Positions 11,366 through 22,994 of a stretch of 64,000 nucleotides of DNA are shown here, one piece after another; position 1 is the stretch's first letter; the number at the start of each line of letters is the position of its first letter. The position numbers and the translations under genes were made by a program. Below the pieces are notes generated by a model. The model made no database searches. It saw only the letters and a list, made by a program, of their open reading frames with translations, and was not told the origin of the DNA. The stretch comes from Bursaphelenchus xylophilus. Taxonomy: Eukaryota > Nematoda > Chromadorea > Rhabditida > Aphelenchoididae. Location of the stretch: the NCBI GenBank assembly GCA_904066235.2, contig CAJFCV020000002.1, forward strand, positions 1,612,001 to 1,676,000. The letters are read 5' to 3'.

Positions 11366-14300
11366 TTACTCATTCTTTATTTTCCTCGAGCCGCAGACCC
11401 TTCGATAAACGAACACTAGAAATTTGAGCCAAGCAAAGAGAATTATCGTCGCCGACAGGAGGAGTGGTGCAATGACGTCAATGAAATGGTACTGGACAAA
11501 GGTCAGATGTCGGGAGGGCAAGTCTAGCGTACTGTGGACATCGAACCTTAGCGCATGGTTGACGTAGCCGACAATTCTGTCGCGAGGTTGGAAGGGCTTC
11601 GCCGACATCATCCCTGCCAAATGTTGGGCGCGGAGTTTAAATCTTTAAAGAGCGATTAGCATGACTAATACGTTGAAAAACTTAAAACTGATAGGAAAAA
11701 TGCAGGAGATGAGGGGTTTTGAGTTTTTTTCAAAGAAAAAAATGATGATTGTAACTTTCTAAAATTGAAACTTGAGTTCTTGGTGTTTGGTGACAAAGTT
11801 CGATTACTTATCAGCTAGTTTTTTAAAAACTTCAGAAATGTTCTGCATAGCCCAGTCAAGATTTGAAGGCGATTCAATGCCGAGGGTTTCAATCCTTTAC
11901 AAAAATATAATATAAAACCTACTTCGGATTATGCAACACCTGATCCAACGCATTTATCAACAAGTCTGCAGCCATCTTATCCTTCAACACGACCAATCCG
12001 ATGCCTTTCTCCTCTCCAGCGAAACAATTGGTGTTCTGGTCGGCAAACAATGGAACACAAACGAATGGCTTTCCTCGATGAGCCGTCTCACTAACACTGT
12101 TCAACCCGCCGTGAGTGAGGAAGGCCAGGACCTTTGGATGAGCTAAATGCAAAAAAATCTTGATTTAGTTTACGCTGCTCACCGAGCAGGTCAGTTTGTG
12201 GGATCCATTTAGCTTTATGCAAATTTGTGAGATTGCTTCCAACGTCATCTTGGACCTCGTATTTCCAGATGAAATCGTACTGAGAGAACTTTTTCACCGT
12301 ATCCAGGATGCTCTGCTTTTTCTCCGGAGGCATTATGGAGCTTTGCGCAATCGTTCCGAATGAGATAATCACAACGCCGTTCTTGGATTTGTCAACGATT
12401 GATTTGAAGTCCTAAAAAATCAAAAATTTTGTAATAGTATAATAAAAAGTTTGGCATATACCAACAAGCGCTTTGCATACCTTGGGCAACGGTTTCGGAG
12501 GCTCATCCTGTCCAAGTCCACCAATGTGGACAATTTTCCGGCTCAACGGCATCTGAAAAGTCAGATGTTCGTCGACGTTGATTAGGACGTATGAGCTTCT
12601 GGCTAGCGTTCCCTCGTAATCAAAGTGCCTTCCGAACTTTTCGTCAATGAGTGCATGGATGCCTCCAAACATTAGCCGATAGATCATAATCTTGATTGGA
12701 TGCCCGATGAGGGCCTGTGCTCGTTGGGAGTAGGTCAGTCTAGAGCCGTGTTCAACACCCATACCTTCAAGTGACAAATAATAGTATCTTTGTACTGCTG
12801 CATGCTTTTTAAAATTGCATACGCTTAACATGCGGTTTTTTCGATTGCGTCGCAAGGCAACCCAGTTAGTGCCTGATTCGCTTAGCCAGTATCAATTAAA
12901 ATGTTACAACTTTCTTAACGACAAACTGAGCAGCCCGATGACCGGAATAGACCCTTCGCTATCGGTTTTTTACACTTCGTTTTGATTTTACAGAGAAGTC
13001 AGAGAAAAGACGCGCAAAAAGGTACTCTCTCGCTCCAAAAATTCCCCATTTCTTTCGCAACGAAAAGTTTTTTTGCATCTTTTTGTGGCAAAATGCCAAT
13101 CCATTCACCGGATCCTTTTAGCTTATCTCAGTTTTACGTGCAAAGCTACGATTTTCGATGCCACATCAAACTCATCATTTTCTCGACAGACCATACCTAA
13201 ACTTACTCGGAACAAACGCTAGATTGAGTGGATGTCCTAGCGCCTTTAGCATTTCGTTTTGCTCCATCAACGCAGAAGTCGTGATGAACTTTTTGATGCC
13301 GGCCATTTCAGTGATCGCCAATCCGCAGACATCAAAATATTCGAGTATTGCCATGTCGTATTTTTCCGACCTTATCCGCTCAATGTGATCCTTGTCAAGT
13401 AATTGAGCTAAAGAAAAAAGTTAAGCTACAATATTTTAAATAAGCCCTTACATTCACAGGCCTTGTAAAGTGCATTGGCATACACTTTGAACATCTGAAA
13501 AAATTTTTAGAACCTTTATACGGCTTTCCAGTTTACCTCCAGATTTGCCACAAGCCCTTTGTCCGGATGCCAGACGTCATGATGCGGTTCTTCGCCCATA
13601 TCCTCAGCGGCCGGCCGAACGATCGCTTTGGCTTTGCGAACGCCAACGACATTGACACTCTTGAAGGTCTCTTGCTGGTAGAATGTCTAAAAATGATGAT
13701 AAGTTAGCTGTTTTAAATATTAGTGTGTCGTGAGAATAATGTGGATTTGTTAAGCTTTGGAATCGCCCATTACCGCTTTTTTTGGTACACGACTGATCAG
13801 AGATTTTGATGCGACAAATCCACATTATTTTTTCAACAGACTGATGTTATAAATTTTCAAGCTGCTGACTCAATCTTTGTTGGGTATATACTTGGGCATT
13901 TAGTCAAAAAAGTTTTGCCAATATATTTTACCAATAACTTTGGAAGTGAAAGACCCAGTTTTGTAATCAACGTGTCCGTGGAATCGGTTGGGTGACGAAT
14001 TTTCTAGGTGTGCCACCTTTATTAAACCCCATAGAGTCTTCCAAAACCCATCTAGTTTTCATTTCAAAAACATCCAATTTTCTTGATTCGGTGTGTACGA
14101 GGAAAACAAATAATTTGAGTTTGCCGCAGGGCTTCTAATCGTAAAAATTGGATTGATAAAAAATCGTATCTGCTGGGCACAAAGAATATATGTTTTAGGT
14201 TGGAACAAAAGTCTTCCCCCTTTTTTGTTTTTTTTTCAAACAAATTTATTTTAACCACTATCACCGGAAGCCAAGGATAGTATCCACAATCGGTAACCAC

Positions 14301-14744
14301 TCCGTGTTGCCAACGTTTCGACAAGGATTCAATTCGCGAGCGTAAAAACTGTGGTATTTGGAATCAAAAAAGTCAGAAAGACCTGTTTTGAGGTCCCCCA
14401 AACAATCGAACCGCACATATCCTCAGCGGCTGCTTAGCGATCTGAGTAAATAGTAATCAGAACGTGTCAGAGTCGGGGTGTAGTATGTAATATTTTGTAT
14501 AAATTTTGTTCAAGACAATCCAAGTAATTGACAAAACAAGGTCAAGAGAATCCAGACATGAATCACCTTGTATTCTACTTACCACGTTATGCCCGGCATC
14601 GTGCAGAATATCCGCAATTTTCCCCATAAACAACATATGAGAATGCGCAATTCTGGCGCCATTGTAGAACATGATCTTAGCACCATCAACATGTCCAGCA
14701 CAGAATGCAAGTAAAATCAGACAAATAGTTCTGGTCGCCAGCAT
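11366..14744 (-). CDS. UDP-glycosyltransferase UGT-4, 521 aa
   Basis: Complete UGT in eight exons: 14583-14744, 13537-13686, 13452-13494, 13207-13407, 12481-12764, 12183-12411, 11923-12142, 11366-11642; the sum is 1566 nt. ATG at 14742-14744 opens a signal peptide, then AKIMFYNGARIAHSH and LHDAGHNV. The UDP-binding signature reads FLTHGGLNSVSETAHRG with FADQNTNC. A C-terminal transmembrane helix (DVIAPLLLSATIILFAW) and a basic tail end the protein. It shares the 43-nt mini-exon 2b with UGT-3. An in-frame extra exon candidate (11808-11894) lies between the last two exons. Intron 1 (896 bp) contains a short palindrome around 13738-13830. Likely an ER enzyme; acceptor unknown. Confidence 0.92.
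11804..11894 (-). other. Candidate alternative exon of UGT-4
   Basis: After an AAG acceptor at 11895-11897 the sequence reads in the frame supplied by exon 7 (…NPK) as IETLGIESPSNLDW, continues through NISEVFKKLADK, and then meets TAA. Using the GTAATC at the TAA as a donor instead gives an 87-nt, 29-codon cassette that joins the last exon in frame. Either a soluble C-terminus (stop used) or an insertion before the membrane-proximal exon could result. No other UGT in the array has it. Expression is unproven. Confidence 0.4.
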
Positions 14745-16078
14745 GGTCGGCAAGACCTTTCAGCCTCACCGGTCGCTGTCAGAAACCTGCTTAATTTCCC
14801 CTCCATTGCCTGTCTCACCGCTATTTTCCAATTTATCAGCGGCCTGTCACAACGATTAGTTTCTCGACATGGACGATAAGAAAACAAAGTGAGTGTAAGT
14901 ATGAAAAAAAGATTCCAATCAGCTAACAAAACATTAACTACAAAACATTCAAAACTTTATACGTATTTCCAAAGCGGTATGCAGACCCATAAAACTTCGA
15001 ATGGTGGAAAAACGGCTCCGGAGCTTTTTTCTGTTCGCCAAATTTTCACAAATTAGAGTAGTGACTTTTATTGACTTAGCAGCGAGTTTTAATTTGAAAA
15101 TTTTTTATTCTTAAAGTTCATTGCTGAATCTACGGGTAATGTTAAGATTTCTTGTTTTGAGCACAGTTTGTTGAGCTACTTAGTTTTGATTCCGGGCATA
15201 AACATAAAGTACATAAAGGTAGATAAAGTCTATACGATGGGAAAACAAAAAGCAAGGTTAATTCAAAATTGAGACGAAAAGCAAAAATCTCATTCATCAG
15301 CGAAATTCAAAATTTCTCTCAATTGCCATGTGTAATATAATTTGGTTTTGGCCGTAACTTCTTTATACGTCGGATTTTCTGAAATTTTTTTCATTGCATC
15401 GTGTTCAGCATAAAATTCTTCGACTTCTGAACCTTACTTGCTATTCACCTTCTGAACGCAAATTTCTATTGACAATTATCGACCGGTCGAAAGTTATTCG
15501 CAGTTTTAGTCAAGTATAATATAGATTTGTTTCGGCTGTAACTTCGGTCAAATCGCATAAAAATGAATCGGCATGATCTCTAAAAATCACAAATTTAATC
15601 TACTACATTATTTTCTATTTCATTCCTGCCTTTTCTTTCATTAAAAACAGTTTCTTTTGTCAAATTGTCATGTATAATACAAATCTTATTTTTGATATAA
15701 CTCGCATCAAGTTTCATATAAAATTTCGATTCTTTGTTCTAAATATCATAAATCAATTATATTTTGATAATCTCATCATTCCCCGCTGCTTTAAAAGTAT
15801 TTTATCCAAATTTATTTGCAGTTCCTCGGGCGCAGCCTGCACCCCAAACAGCTTTGTTTCCCCAAAAAAGGGAGTCTATTTTTCCGCAAGAGAATGTTGT
15901 CATATGAGCTTTTGTAATTTTATACATAACTCCTTTCGTGTTTTTTCGTGTTACATAATTTTTTACTTTTTTAATTATGTTCTTTCCAGGTTTTTTCAAG
16001 ACCCGGCCACATCAAAACAGGATTTCGGTAGGTTTTTTGTTCTTTTTTTTGTTGATCTTGAAGGTGGGGGGAGAAAAG

Positions 16079-16335
16079 ATGAAAACGGGTGTCAAATGTT
16101 TGGGAAAACATTGGCAAAAGTTTGGCCGACGTGTAGTAAAACTTTTGTCGACGTTTCGTCGACCTTTTGGCCCAGTTTTTGACCTTAAAGGGTTTACCCA
16201 AGAGCCGCCTAAAATAAGGTGAAAACTGGGCAAAAAGTTCGACGAAACGTCTATATACAAAAGTTTTACTACACGTCTGCCAAAGTTTTACTCTCCCCAA
16301 GCTTTTGCCAAACATTTGACAACCAGTTTCTTCTT
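16079..16335. repeat. Foldback repeat with approximately 110-bp arms
   Basis: Left arm (GTGTCAAATGTTTGGG..., GTGTAGTAAAACTTTTGT, CGACGTTTCGTCGA, GGCCCAGTTTT) is mirrored at the right (AACTGGGCAAAAAG, TCGACGAAACGTCT, CAAAAGTTTTACTACACG, CCAAACATTTGACA). A further partial relative lies at about 16430-16520. Confidence 0.75.
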
Positions 16336-16900
16336 TTCTCTCAGAAAAGTTACTTATTTTTGGGATTTTTTGAAGTTTTACTTATTTTTGGAATTTTTGA
16401 AATTTTTCGGTGTTCAAGGGGAAGAGAAAGGGAGAAAGTGGGTGTAAAATCTGTGGGAAAGGTTGGCAAAGGTTTGGCGGACGTTTGGCATCCACTTTTT
16501 GCCCAGTTTCGACCTTATTTTAGCCGGCAAAAAACCTACGATTGCTGTATTGGCATTCTTTCGAAGCTTCTGGAATCTTGGAAGGAAATAAAATTTCATT
16601 TGTCATTTTTTTCTGTGAATGGTTTTTGTTACACCGCGTATTGTTGTTTTTATCTGGTAATAAACATGCGGGTTGTGTTATCTTTGTGGCCCGATTTGAA
16701 TTCAAGTCTGTCTGACTCCGTAATGCCAAACCCGCTTGATTCTGTGACGTAGCTTAACAAGTTTGTCGGCGGGAGCAAATTTCTGATTTTGATGTTTACA
16801 GGGGGTAAGAATCGTCTTGGTTGATCTATCTTGCGTGTCATAACCAATGTGCTCCTTCAAAAATATGTAGATGAGTATGAAGGCTTCACCAAGCACATGG

Positions 16901-17074
16901 TATACAGGGTGGGCCAAAACAAATGGGCATCAAAAATTTTTTAAATAGTTGTAATAAGACAGGACAGTTAACAATGATAAAACTCTAATATTTTTCTTTC
17001 CATTGATTACGGTATTCGTGCCGGGATACACCGACTTTCAGTTTTGTATATTGTTTTGGCTCATCCTGTATATA
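16901..17074. repeat. Mariner-like MITE
   Basis: Ends TATACAGGGTGGGCCAAAAC and GTTTTGGCTCATCCTGTATA are inverted repeats flanked by TA. The ACAGGGTG...CCAAAA ends resemble mariner-type terminal repeats. About 170 bp with no coding capacity. Confidence 0.7.
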
Positions 17075-17508
17075 CCATTAAAAGGCATACGGGGGAAAAT
17101 ACACTAACAAAGCACTCTGTCGTTCTAGCAATTTATCTACGCGAATTTTTCAATTCGACGAATCTCTGCGTTAAGAACAATTCAGATGCAAATACGGCGT
17201 CTATGCGACGCCACAATAAGTGTAAAGAAGCACAAACTGCGGTGGAATCTTTTCTCGCTACTGCATACTTTGATATTTGTTCGATGCGCAAACAATGTGA
17301 TTGTGTTACAAAATTACTGCATAGTGTCTCAGAGAACCAATCATTTTTTCTTTCCAACGTATTTACTTCCATAATAATATAGTAAATGAACACTCAAAAA
17401 CAGAAAAAAATTTATAACTTTTGTTGCACAACTTTCATAGGTTTTAGAGGTATAATAAATCTGTGTATATAGTAACAATTGAAAAGATTGATATGGAAAT
17501 AATGATCG

Positions 17509-18933
17509 TTATATAAAGACACGGACAGCGGCTTTATCAATTGGCAGAACGTCTGTCTTCTGGGAAAAATCAAGCTGCCTTGCTATCCACTGTCTATATG
17601 GCGTTATAAGCAACAACAAAGCAGCACAGTCAGCTACGGAATGAAGACAAAAAACTATAATGCATATCATTACATAATGATTTGTGTAGACGAGGTTTAG
17701 TACAAAAATTGCGGTCCCAATCAGCGAAGGCGCGGTGTTGAAGGCGAGAATGCACCCAAGTTGGACCATCCATGACACCAGCAGCATTCGTTGCATTTTT
17801 TGGCCGTTGAGGCTGCCCGTTGTGCGAATGTTTCGATAAGTCGAGAGGAGCAAGTATGTAATAATGGAAAGGTAAGCGAATCCAATGCACAGAATGACCA
17901 CATAGAGAATATATACGCCATGAGAATGCGAGGAATCAAATAACGTGAAGCACATGAGAGAGGGCTCCGTGGTCGTCGGTAAAGCGAGGTCCGGGAAGAG
18001 GTTTGCCAACTCGGCTTTCATTTGGGATTGAGGAGTTTCGGCTGCCGAAATACTTGCCTAAATTGAGCGTAAAGAGTCGGTACGCGGAGGCCCGAAATAG
18101 AAGAAAAATGTTTCCCGCCCACTTTTGAGTTCCGTCCAAACGAAATGTCAAAATTGACAAAGGAAGTAAACTAATTATGAGAAAAATGTGTAAAATTTTC
18201 GCCAACTTTGGATCTAAAAATCTCGGTTGTTTCTACAAAGCGCGAGCTAGGATTCTCGCATATATCTTATAAAAACTTATTCTAAATTTGTGTCAAGTTT
18301 CATCAAAATCTGAGCGTCGCACTTGGAGTACTTCAACTGTTAGTTTGCTTTCCCCGCAAGACACAAAAAAACTTTTGGCACTTCGTTTTTCAAGCTGTAA
18401 AAAGGGCGAATCAAAAGCAGCCTCTACTATTTGATGACATCAAGTTCAACGAAAAAAGCTACCTGAACGACAGTCATTATGGCAATCCCAGGTAAGACGC
18501 ACGCCAGTATGAGATAACAATTGCTGCTCTTCAATCTCTGTAATAAGGCATTTGAATCCGGCCGTAGAGAGTTGACGTAACGGTAGACCAAACAACTCAT
18601 CAGCGAGTAAAATTTCCACGTGGCCACACATCCAATTACTTTCGCAACTGCGAACGTTACTGCCGAGTCTGCCCAGCGCAAGACGCCAACGGAATAGACG
18701 CATTGTGCGGGAAACAGTGTGACTGGTTTGACTAGCATAACAACGAGGTCGACAAAGTAGCTACTAATAACTTCGTTCAATACGAAAAACTTGTAAACCC
18801 CCATAGACTTGGTTGACGCTTTTAACACGACATACGCAGTAAGCGCAGAAACGATTGTGGAAAGTAACAGCATAAAATCAAGGAAAATATTGTAGGAATA
18901 TGTAGCGGAAGGCTCGATCAGGTCTATCTTCAT
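17509..18933 (-). CDS. Str-superfamily-like 7TM chemoreceptor A, 339 aa
   Basis: Serpentine receptor of the nematode chemosensory type, expected in ciliary membranes of sensory neurons. Exon 1 is 18463-18933 (157 codons, ATG at 18931-18933); exon 2 is 17509-18057, TAA at 17509-17511. Exon 1 carries TM1-4 with the landmark KASTKSMGVYKFFVLNE, QCVYSVGVLR and YRYVNSLRP; exon 2 carries TM5-7 with QRMLLVSWMVQL and the C-terminal LHSVADC...TPYRQW. The intron is phase 0, at the same point as in five paralogues in the window, and contains half of a P2 repeat. SRH/SRI-like by general pattern, but I cannot assign the family firmly. The ligand is unknown. Confidence 0.85.
18195..18338. repeat. Half P2 repeat in receptor A intron
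   Basis: Right half only: 'aaaaatctcggttgtttc', 'caaagcgcgagctagg', 'tttcatcaaaatctgagc', ending GTCGCACTTGG. Confidence 0.7.
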
Positions 18934-19321
18934 GGTCTGCCGGGAAGCAACGACCCGTTAACGCCGTTGAAAGACCAATTGGCCCTACATGAACTGCAGG
19001 TGGAAACAAAGTTTGTCTGTGTAAATTCATTTTTTGAGTTTACAAAAACGTTAATCTTATGTTGGGATAATAGAGTTCTCTAGGTAGACGTGAGTTTACT
19101 TAGAAACATCGGTTTTTTTCATTGATTCGATTATTCGATGGCAACACTTTGTCGGATAAACGAAACCACGTAAAGTTTAGAGAGCACATACTCTATGTTT
19201 AGAGCACGGCCTTAATATACGTAAATAAAGGTTTGAAGATTAATGAATTTAGCTTGGAATGTATTATTTATTTACTTTGCACTTTAGCGCGTTTTTTAGA
19301 CAAGGCGATAGGGTTTTTGAC

Positions 19322-20960
19322 AGACAGTGTGTTCCTAGATATATGGGAAAAACTATTCATTAATAACTTTGTACTCGGTGATCCAATCCGACAATTTTTT
19401 TTTTGCATTTTGCAAAAAAAAACGTGGGGTTTTTAGAATCAAAATTTTTTTTTTGTTTTATCGGCGGATACTTCCGCGATCCGCTTTGAATTGGGCGGTG
19501 TGTTTTTTTTTTCACAAACGAGGCTGTAAAAATTGGTTCATTCTTTTCTCCGCCGAATTGCATAGAATGCAGGAAAAAAATTTCGGATCGGACCACCGAG
19601 CACAAAGTTAAAGGACCTCACCAACTACATTTGAATCGCATTTTTACGGCTTGGAGGTGCGCTTCGCCAAAAGTTGCGAAAATCCCGCGACAAAAATAAA
19701 AACAAAAAATAATTGAGAATTTTTCTCGAAAATGCAAAACTGAAGAAATTTCATGTTCCTTTCTGGCCATCTGAATCCTGCTAACACCCATCTGGATGCT
19801 TCTCGGGAAAGGTTGATGTAAGTTTTTTCGGTTTTCGCTTGGTTTTCCACATTTAGGTAGGAGTGAAGGAACTTGTGCAATATTTCGTCTGTTCTTTTGA
19901 AAAACAACACGAGCGCAATGTTGAGGAGCAGCTATTGAGCTCACGATTTGTTTGATGTCCATTTCTTGCCTTTTCTAGCTGTTTTTGCCCATTTAGAGGT
20001 ATTTTATATTGTTTTAGTCAAGGCTTTTCAATTTCAGAGTTGGCCAATCGCCTGGAACGACCCATGGAGAAGAATTCCCTTCATGGAAACGCCTTAGCAT
20101 CAAGGTTTGAGTCAGGGACGTCATCTATAGGATATTTGTATAAGGTAATGTGTATTTTTACTTGGTTGTTTAAAATTTAGATACGTAATTTCTCAGCCTC
20201 TATGAAATTAGTTTCAGACTGGGACTTGTCTTCGTGAACCAGTGGATCCGTTACAGAGACGAAAACGGGTCGCACAACGTCAAGTCGGCCAAAACCTGCA
20301 TGGTTAATATCTTTTATTAATGTGTTAGATAATAAAACGTATAAAGTTACATTCTTTAGTTTTAAAATAGATTTAGATCAAGAAGCTTTATGACATTCGC
20401 AGATCCTAGTGGTCAAGGCGGTTCCTTCATCTTCATAGATCGTTCCAGGTGATTGGCCAACTCTGAAATTGAAAAGCCTTGACTAAAACAATATAAAATA
20501 CCTCTAAATGGGCAAAAACAGCTAGAACAAGGGAAGAAATTGACATCACACAAATCGTGAGCCCAATAGCTGCTCCTCAACATTGCGCTCGTGCTGTTTT
20601 TCAAAAGAACAGACGAAATATTGCACAAGTTCCTTCACTCCTACCTAAATGTAGAAAACCAAGCGAAACCCGAAAAAAACGTACATCAACCTTTCCCGAG
20701 GAGCATCCACATGGGTGTTGGCATTATTCAGACGACCAGAAAGCTTTTTCTACAGCTTCAGAACATGAAACTGCTTCAGTTTTGCATTTTCGAGAAAAAT
20801 TTTCAATTATTTTTTTATATTTTTTGTATTTGTTTTTTCGCGGGATCTTCGCAACTTTTGGCGAAGCGCACCTCTAAGCCGTAAAAATGCGATTCAAATG
20901 TAGTTGGTGAGGTCCTTTAATGAATAGTTTTTTTCCATAATTCTAGGAACACCCTGTACT
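19322..20960. mobile_element. Palindromic element (outer), split by insertion
   Basis: Left end 'gtgttcctagatatatggg' with 'aaaactattcattaataactttg', 'ctcggtg' and 'atccaatccgac'. The right end mirrors it as 'gtcgga/tcggatcgg', 'caccgagcacaaagtt' then, after the inserted element, 'tgaatagtttttttccataa', 'ttctaggaacaccctgta'. The inserted TTAA element sits inside the right arm. Confidence 0.7.
19608..20920. mobile_element. TTAA-flanked long-inverted-repeat element (PALTTAA/piggyBac-like)
   Basis: Both ends read TTAAAGGACCTCACCAACTA in inverted orientation, with TTAA at 19608-19611 and 20917-20920. The arms are about 450 bp (19612-20065 and 20440-20916) and differ by scattered substitutions; the spacer is about 370 bp. 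No transposase ORF. TTAA duplication is characteristic of piggyBac-type transposition; palindromic TTAA elements are known in nematodes. Probably mobilised in trans. Confidence 0.85.
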
Positions 20961-21420
20961 ATAGACGTCGGTATTTTTTTGACAATTCATCGACGTGTTT
21001 GCCTCAAAGTCGTTCGTTCCAAAACTTCCTGCCATTGCGGCCAAGAGCAGTCTTAACGTAGATCTCAATAGCAAAGTTTTATTTGTCTTGTAGCTTGTTG
21101 TACGTACGAAACCTTTGTAAAAAATTTCGAGTTGTTTCCATATTGGGGCTTGAATAACAGTGACTCCGCGGCTTCAAAAATTAATTTTTCTAATGAAAAA
21201 TGACACGCTTAGATATGAAATTGTTTATTGAGAATTCGGCAATCCAAATTATGATTTTATGTTAATTTGTTTCAGCGATATGCATCTTCCGGCCTTAGTT
21301 TTTGTTGGCGAAACGCATTCTATTCGCAAGGCATTTTTATTAGCATGTTACGTACATATATGGCTGAATGATGCACAAAATTTCAAACGATCAAGGGCAG
21401 TGTGAAGACCGTAAATACAG

Positions 21421-22727
21421 CTAGAAAACATTTACGTGGTTAGCTATCGACAGCCGCGGCGGTTGTGGCGACACACTACTCCTAACAAACAGACTTTTGC
21501 TTCGACTGGTCTTTCGAGCTGTGATGGAAGTGCTTTCCTCCCTACTCCTCAAAAATACCCGTTGAATAAAGACTCGGTAAGGCTTGACAACAACCAACAG
21601 AACAATACAGTCAGCAATGGAGTGAAATGCTATGACGCAAAATAATCCCATCATGATATGATTTGTGTATGGCGGTAGAAAGATGAAGACAAAAAAGCCA
21701 ATCACTAGAGGCAATCCCCCAAAGAGAATCACGCATAGAAGTTGTGCCGCCCAGGCAAGGAGCAGCATACTGTGAACTTTTTGACTTCTTGAGCCTGTGA
21801 AATTCTTCATAGCCGAAATATTGGTGTAAGTTGAGACACCAAGATAGATCAAAGCTCCAGCTAAAACCAACGCCCCAACAACCGACGATAGGTAGAACGG
21901 CAGCAAACTTCCACCGTATTTCGAAGGGTACAGAGTGTAGCAAATGGTCGATGGCTCGTTTCGCACAATATTGTAGAAGATCGGTGTTTCTTTTGTTACT
22001 TCGTACTTGATGGTATCTTGTGGAATGTCGGCAAGCGATAGACATCCCTGAAAACATTGGCGTGAAAATTTCAAAATTCAAGGCAAAACTTCCATCCTAG
22101 TCCTTGCTATATGCGATAAACCTGAGATTTTACGGGCCGTATAACATCAAATACATAATAAAAAAGCATATGCGCTAATGTTCTTGTAATACTATATACA
22201 TATGTTACTTGTTGCTCAAGAAATGATGCTGCATACACAACCAACGCTTCCCCACTTACCACAGCAATTGCATCTATCACCAAGTATAGTGCTACTATCA
22301 GTCCAACGTTTGTTTTTACATTGAAGTTTAAGAATATTTGCGTGAAATTGGTGTTTGGCGGCAACGACTTCAAATATCGATAGGATAGCGCCAAAAACAG
22401 AGCCAACAGCTTCCAAACCGCAGCCGAAGCAAGAACCTTCAGCATGAATTGTAGCACGCCTGAGCTGTAGCTCCTCAAAATCCCCAATGTAAATCCACAC
22501 TGATTTGGCAGAAGGGTCACTGGCTGTCCCACCATTAGGCACACGTCAAACGCGTAGCTACCGACAACCTCGTTGAGCAAATACCATTGATACGTTCCCA
22601 TATTTTTATTAGGCGCTTTGACAATTACCGTCGCGGTGAAAATAAGCAGCGACGTTGAAATGCATAGCGCAGTAGTGTGTAGATGGCTGTAGACGCGCAG
22701 CTCAAAGTCGCTTAGAACATCGGACAT
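21421..22727 (-). CDS. Str-superfamily-like 7TM chemoreceptor B, 364 aa
   Basis: Exon 1 is 22260-22727, exon 2 is 21421-22047 (TAG at 21421). I chose the ATG at 22725-22727 (MSDVLSD) because it makes exon 1 exactly 156 codons, as in receptors D, E and F; an in-frame ATG at 22793 would add 22 residues without a signal or match. Landmarks: KAPNKNMGTYQWYLLNEVVGS, YRYLKSLPPN, then in exon 2 IPQDTIKYEV, RSQKVHSMLLLAWAAQL and HSIADC...KPYR, followed by a Ser/Arg-rich C-terminal tail of about 40 residues. Phase-0 intron. Expected to be a chemosensory GPCR; ligand unknown. Confidence 0.85.
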
Positions 22728-22973
22728 TGGTCCTTCATCAATACTTTGTGTCTTTATTACTCTGCTGCCAATTTCTTTTCCACACATGGTCATTATGTAT
22801 TCGTTGCTTTTATAGGTTAGTGGACAGGTGCAGAGACCGTAAGAAATGATTTCTTAAAGTAACAATTTTTGCAGCTGAGAAGGAGACAAAACCTTATAAA
22901 TACTCGGCTATGTTATGTTGTTGCATAAGATTTCAAAAAATGCTTATATAATATTTCTTGAATTTTCGATGAA

Positions 22974-22979
22974 TTTATT
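22974..22979 (-). terminator. Poly(A) signal of receptor C
   Basis: AATAAA on the minus strand 16 nt after the stop codon. Confidence 0.6.
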
Positions 22980-22994
22980 TCAGCAATGAATCAA

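Larger units (their letters stand above)
14745..17508. other. 2.8-kb intergenic region, AT-rich, repeats
   Basis: No gene supported. It holds a foldback repeat (about 16079-16335), a partial relative at about 16430-16520 and a mariner-like MITE (16901-17074). The long ORFs over 15.7-16.8 kb are reading frames of these repeats. Confidence 0.6.
18934..21420. other. Intergenic region filled by nested palindromic elements
   Basis: No gene. About 1.6 kb is a palindromic element interrupted by a TTAA-flanked element, described separately. ORFs such as those at 19.4-20.9 kb are the element arms read in both directions. Confidence 0.7.

Noticed and set aside
15670..16752. Two long plus-strand ORFs in the AT-rich gap
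   Set aside because: They run through the foldback repeat, have low-complexity Phe/Ser-rich content and match nothing.
19369..20884. Several ORFs of 65-115 codons
   Set aside because: They are the two arms of the TTAA and outer palindromic elements, read on both strands.
22728..22793. Upstream ATG for receptor B
   Set aside because: The extension has no signal peptide or similarity, and the downstream ATG restores the 156-codon first exon seen in paralogues.
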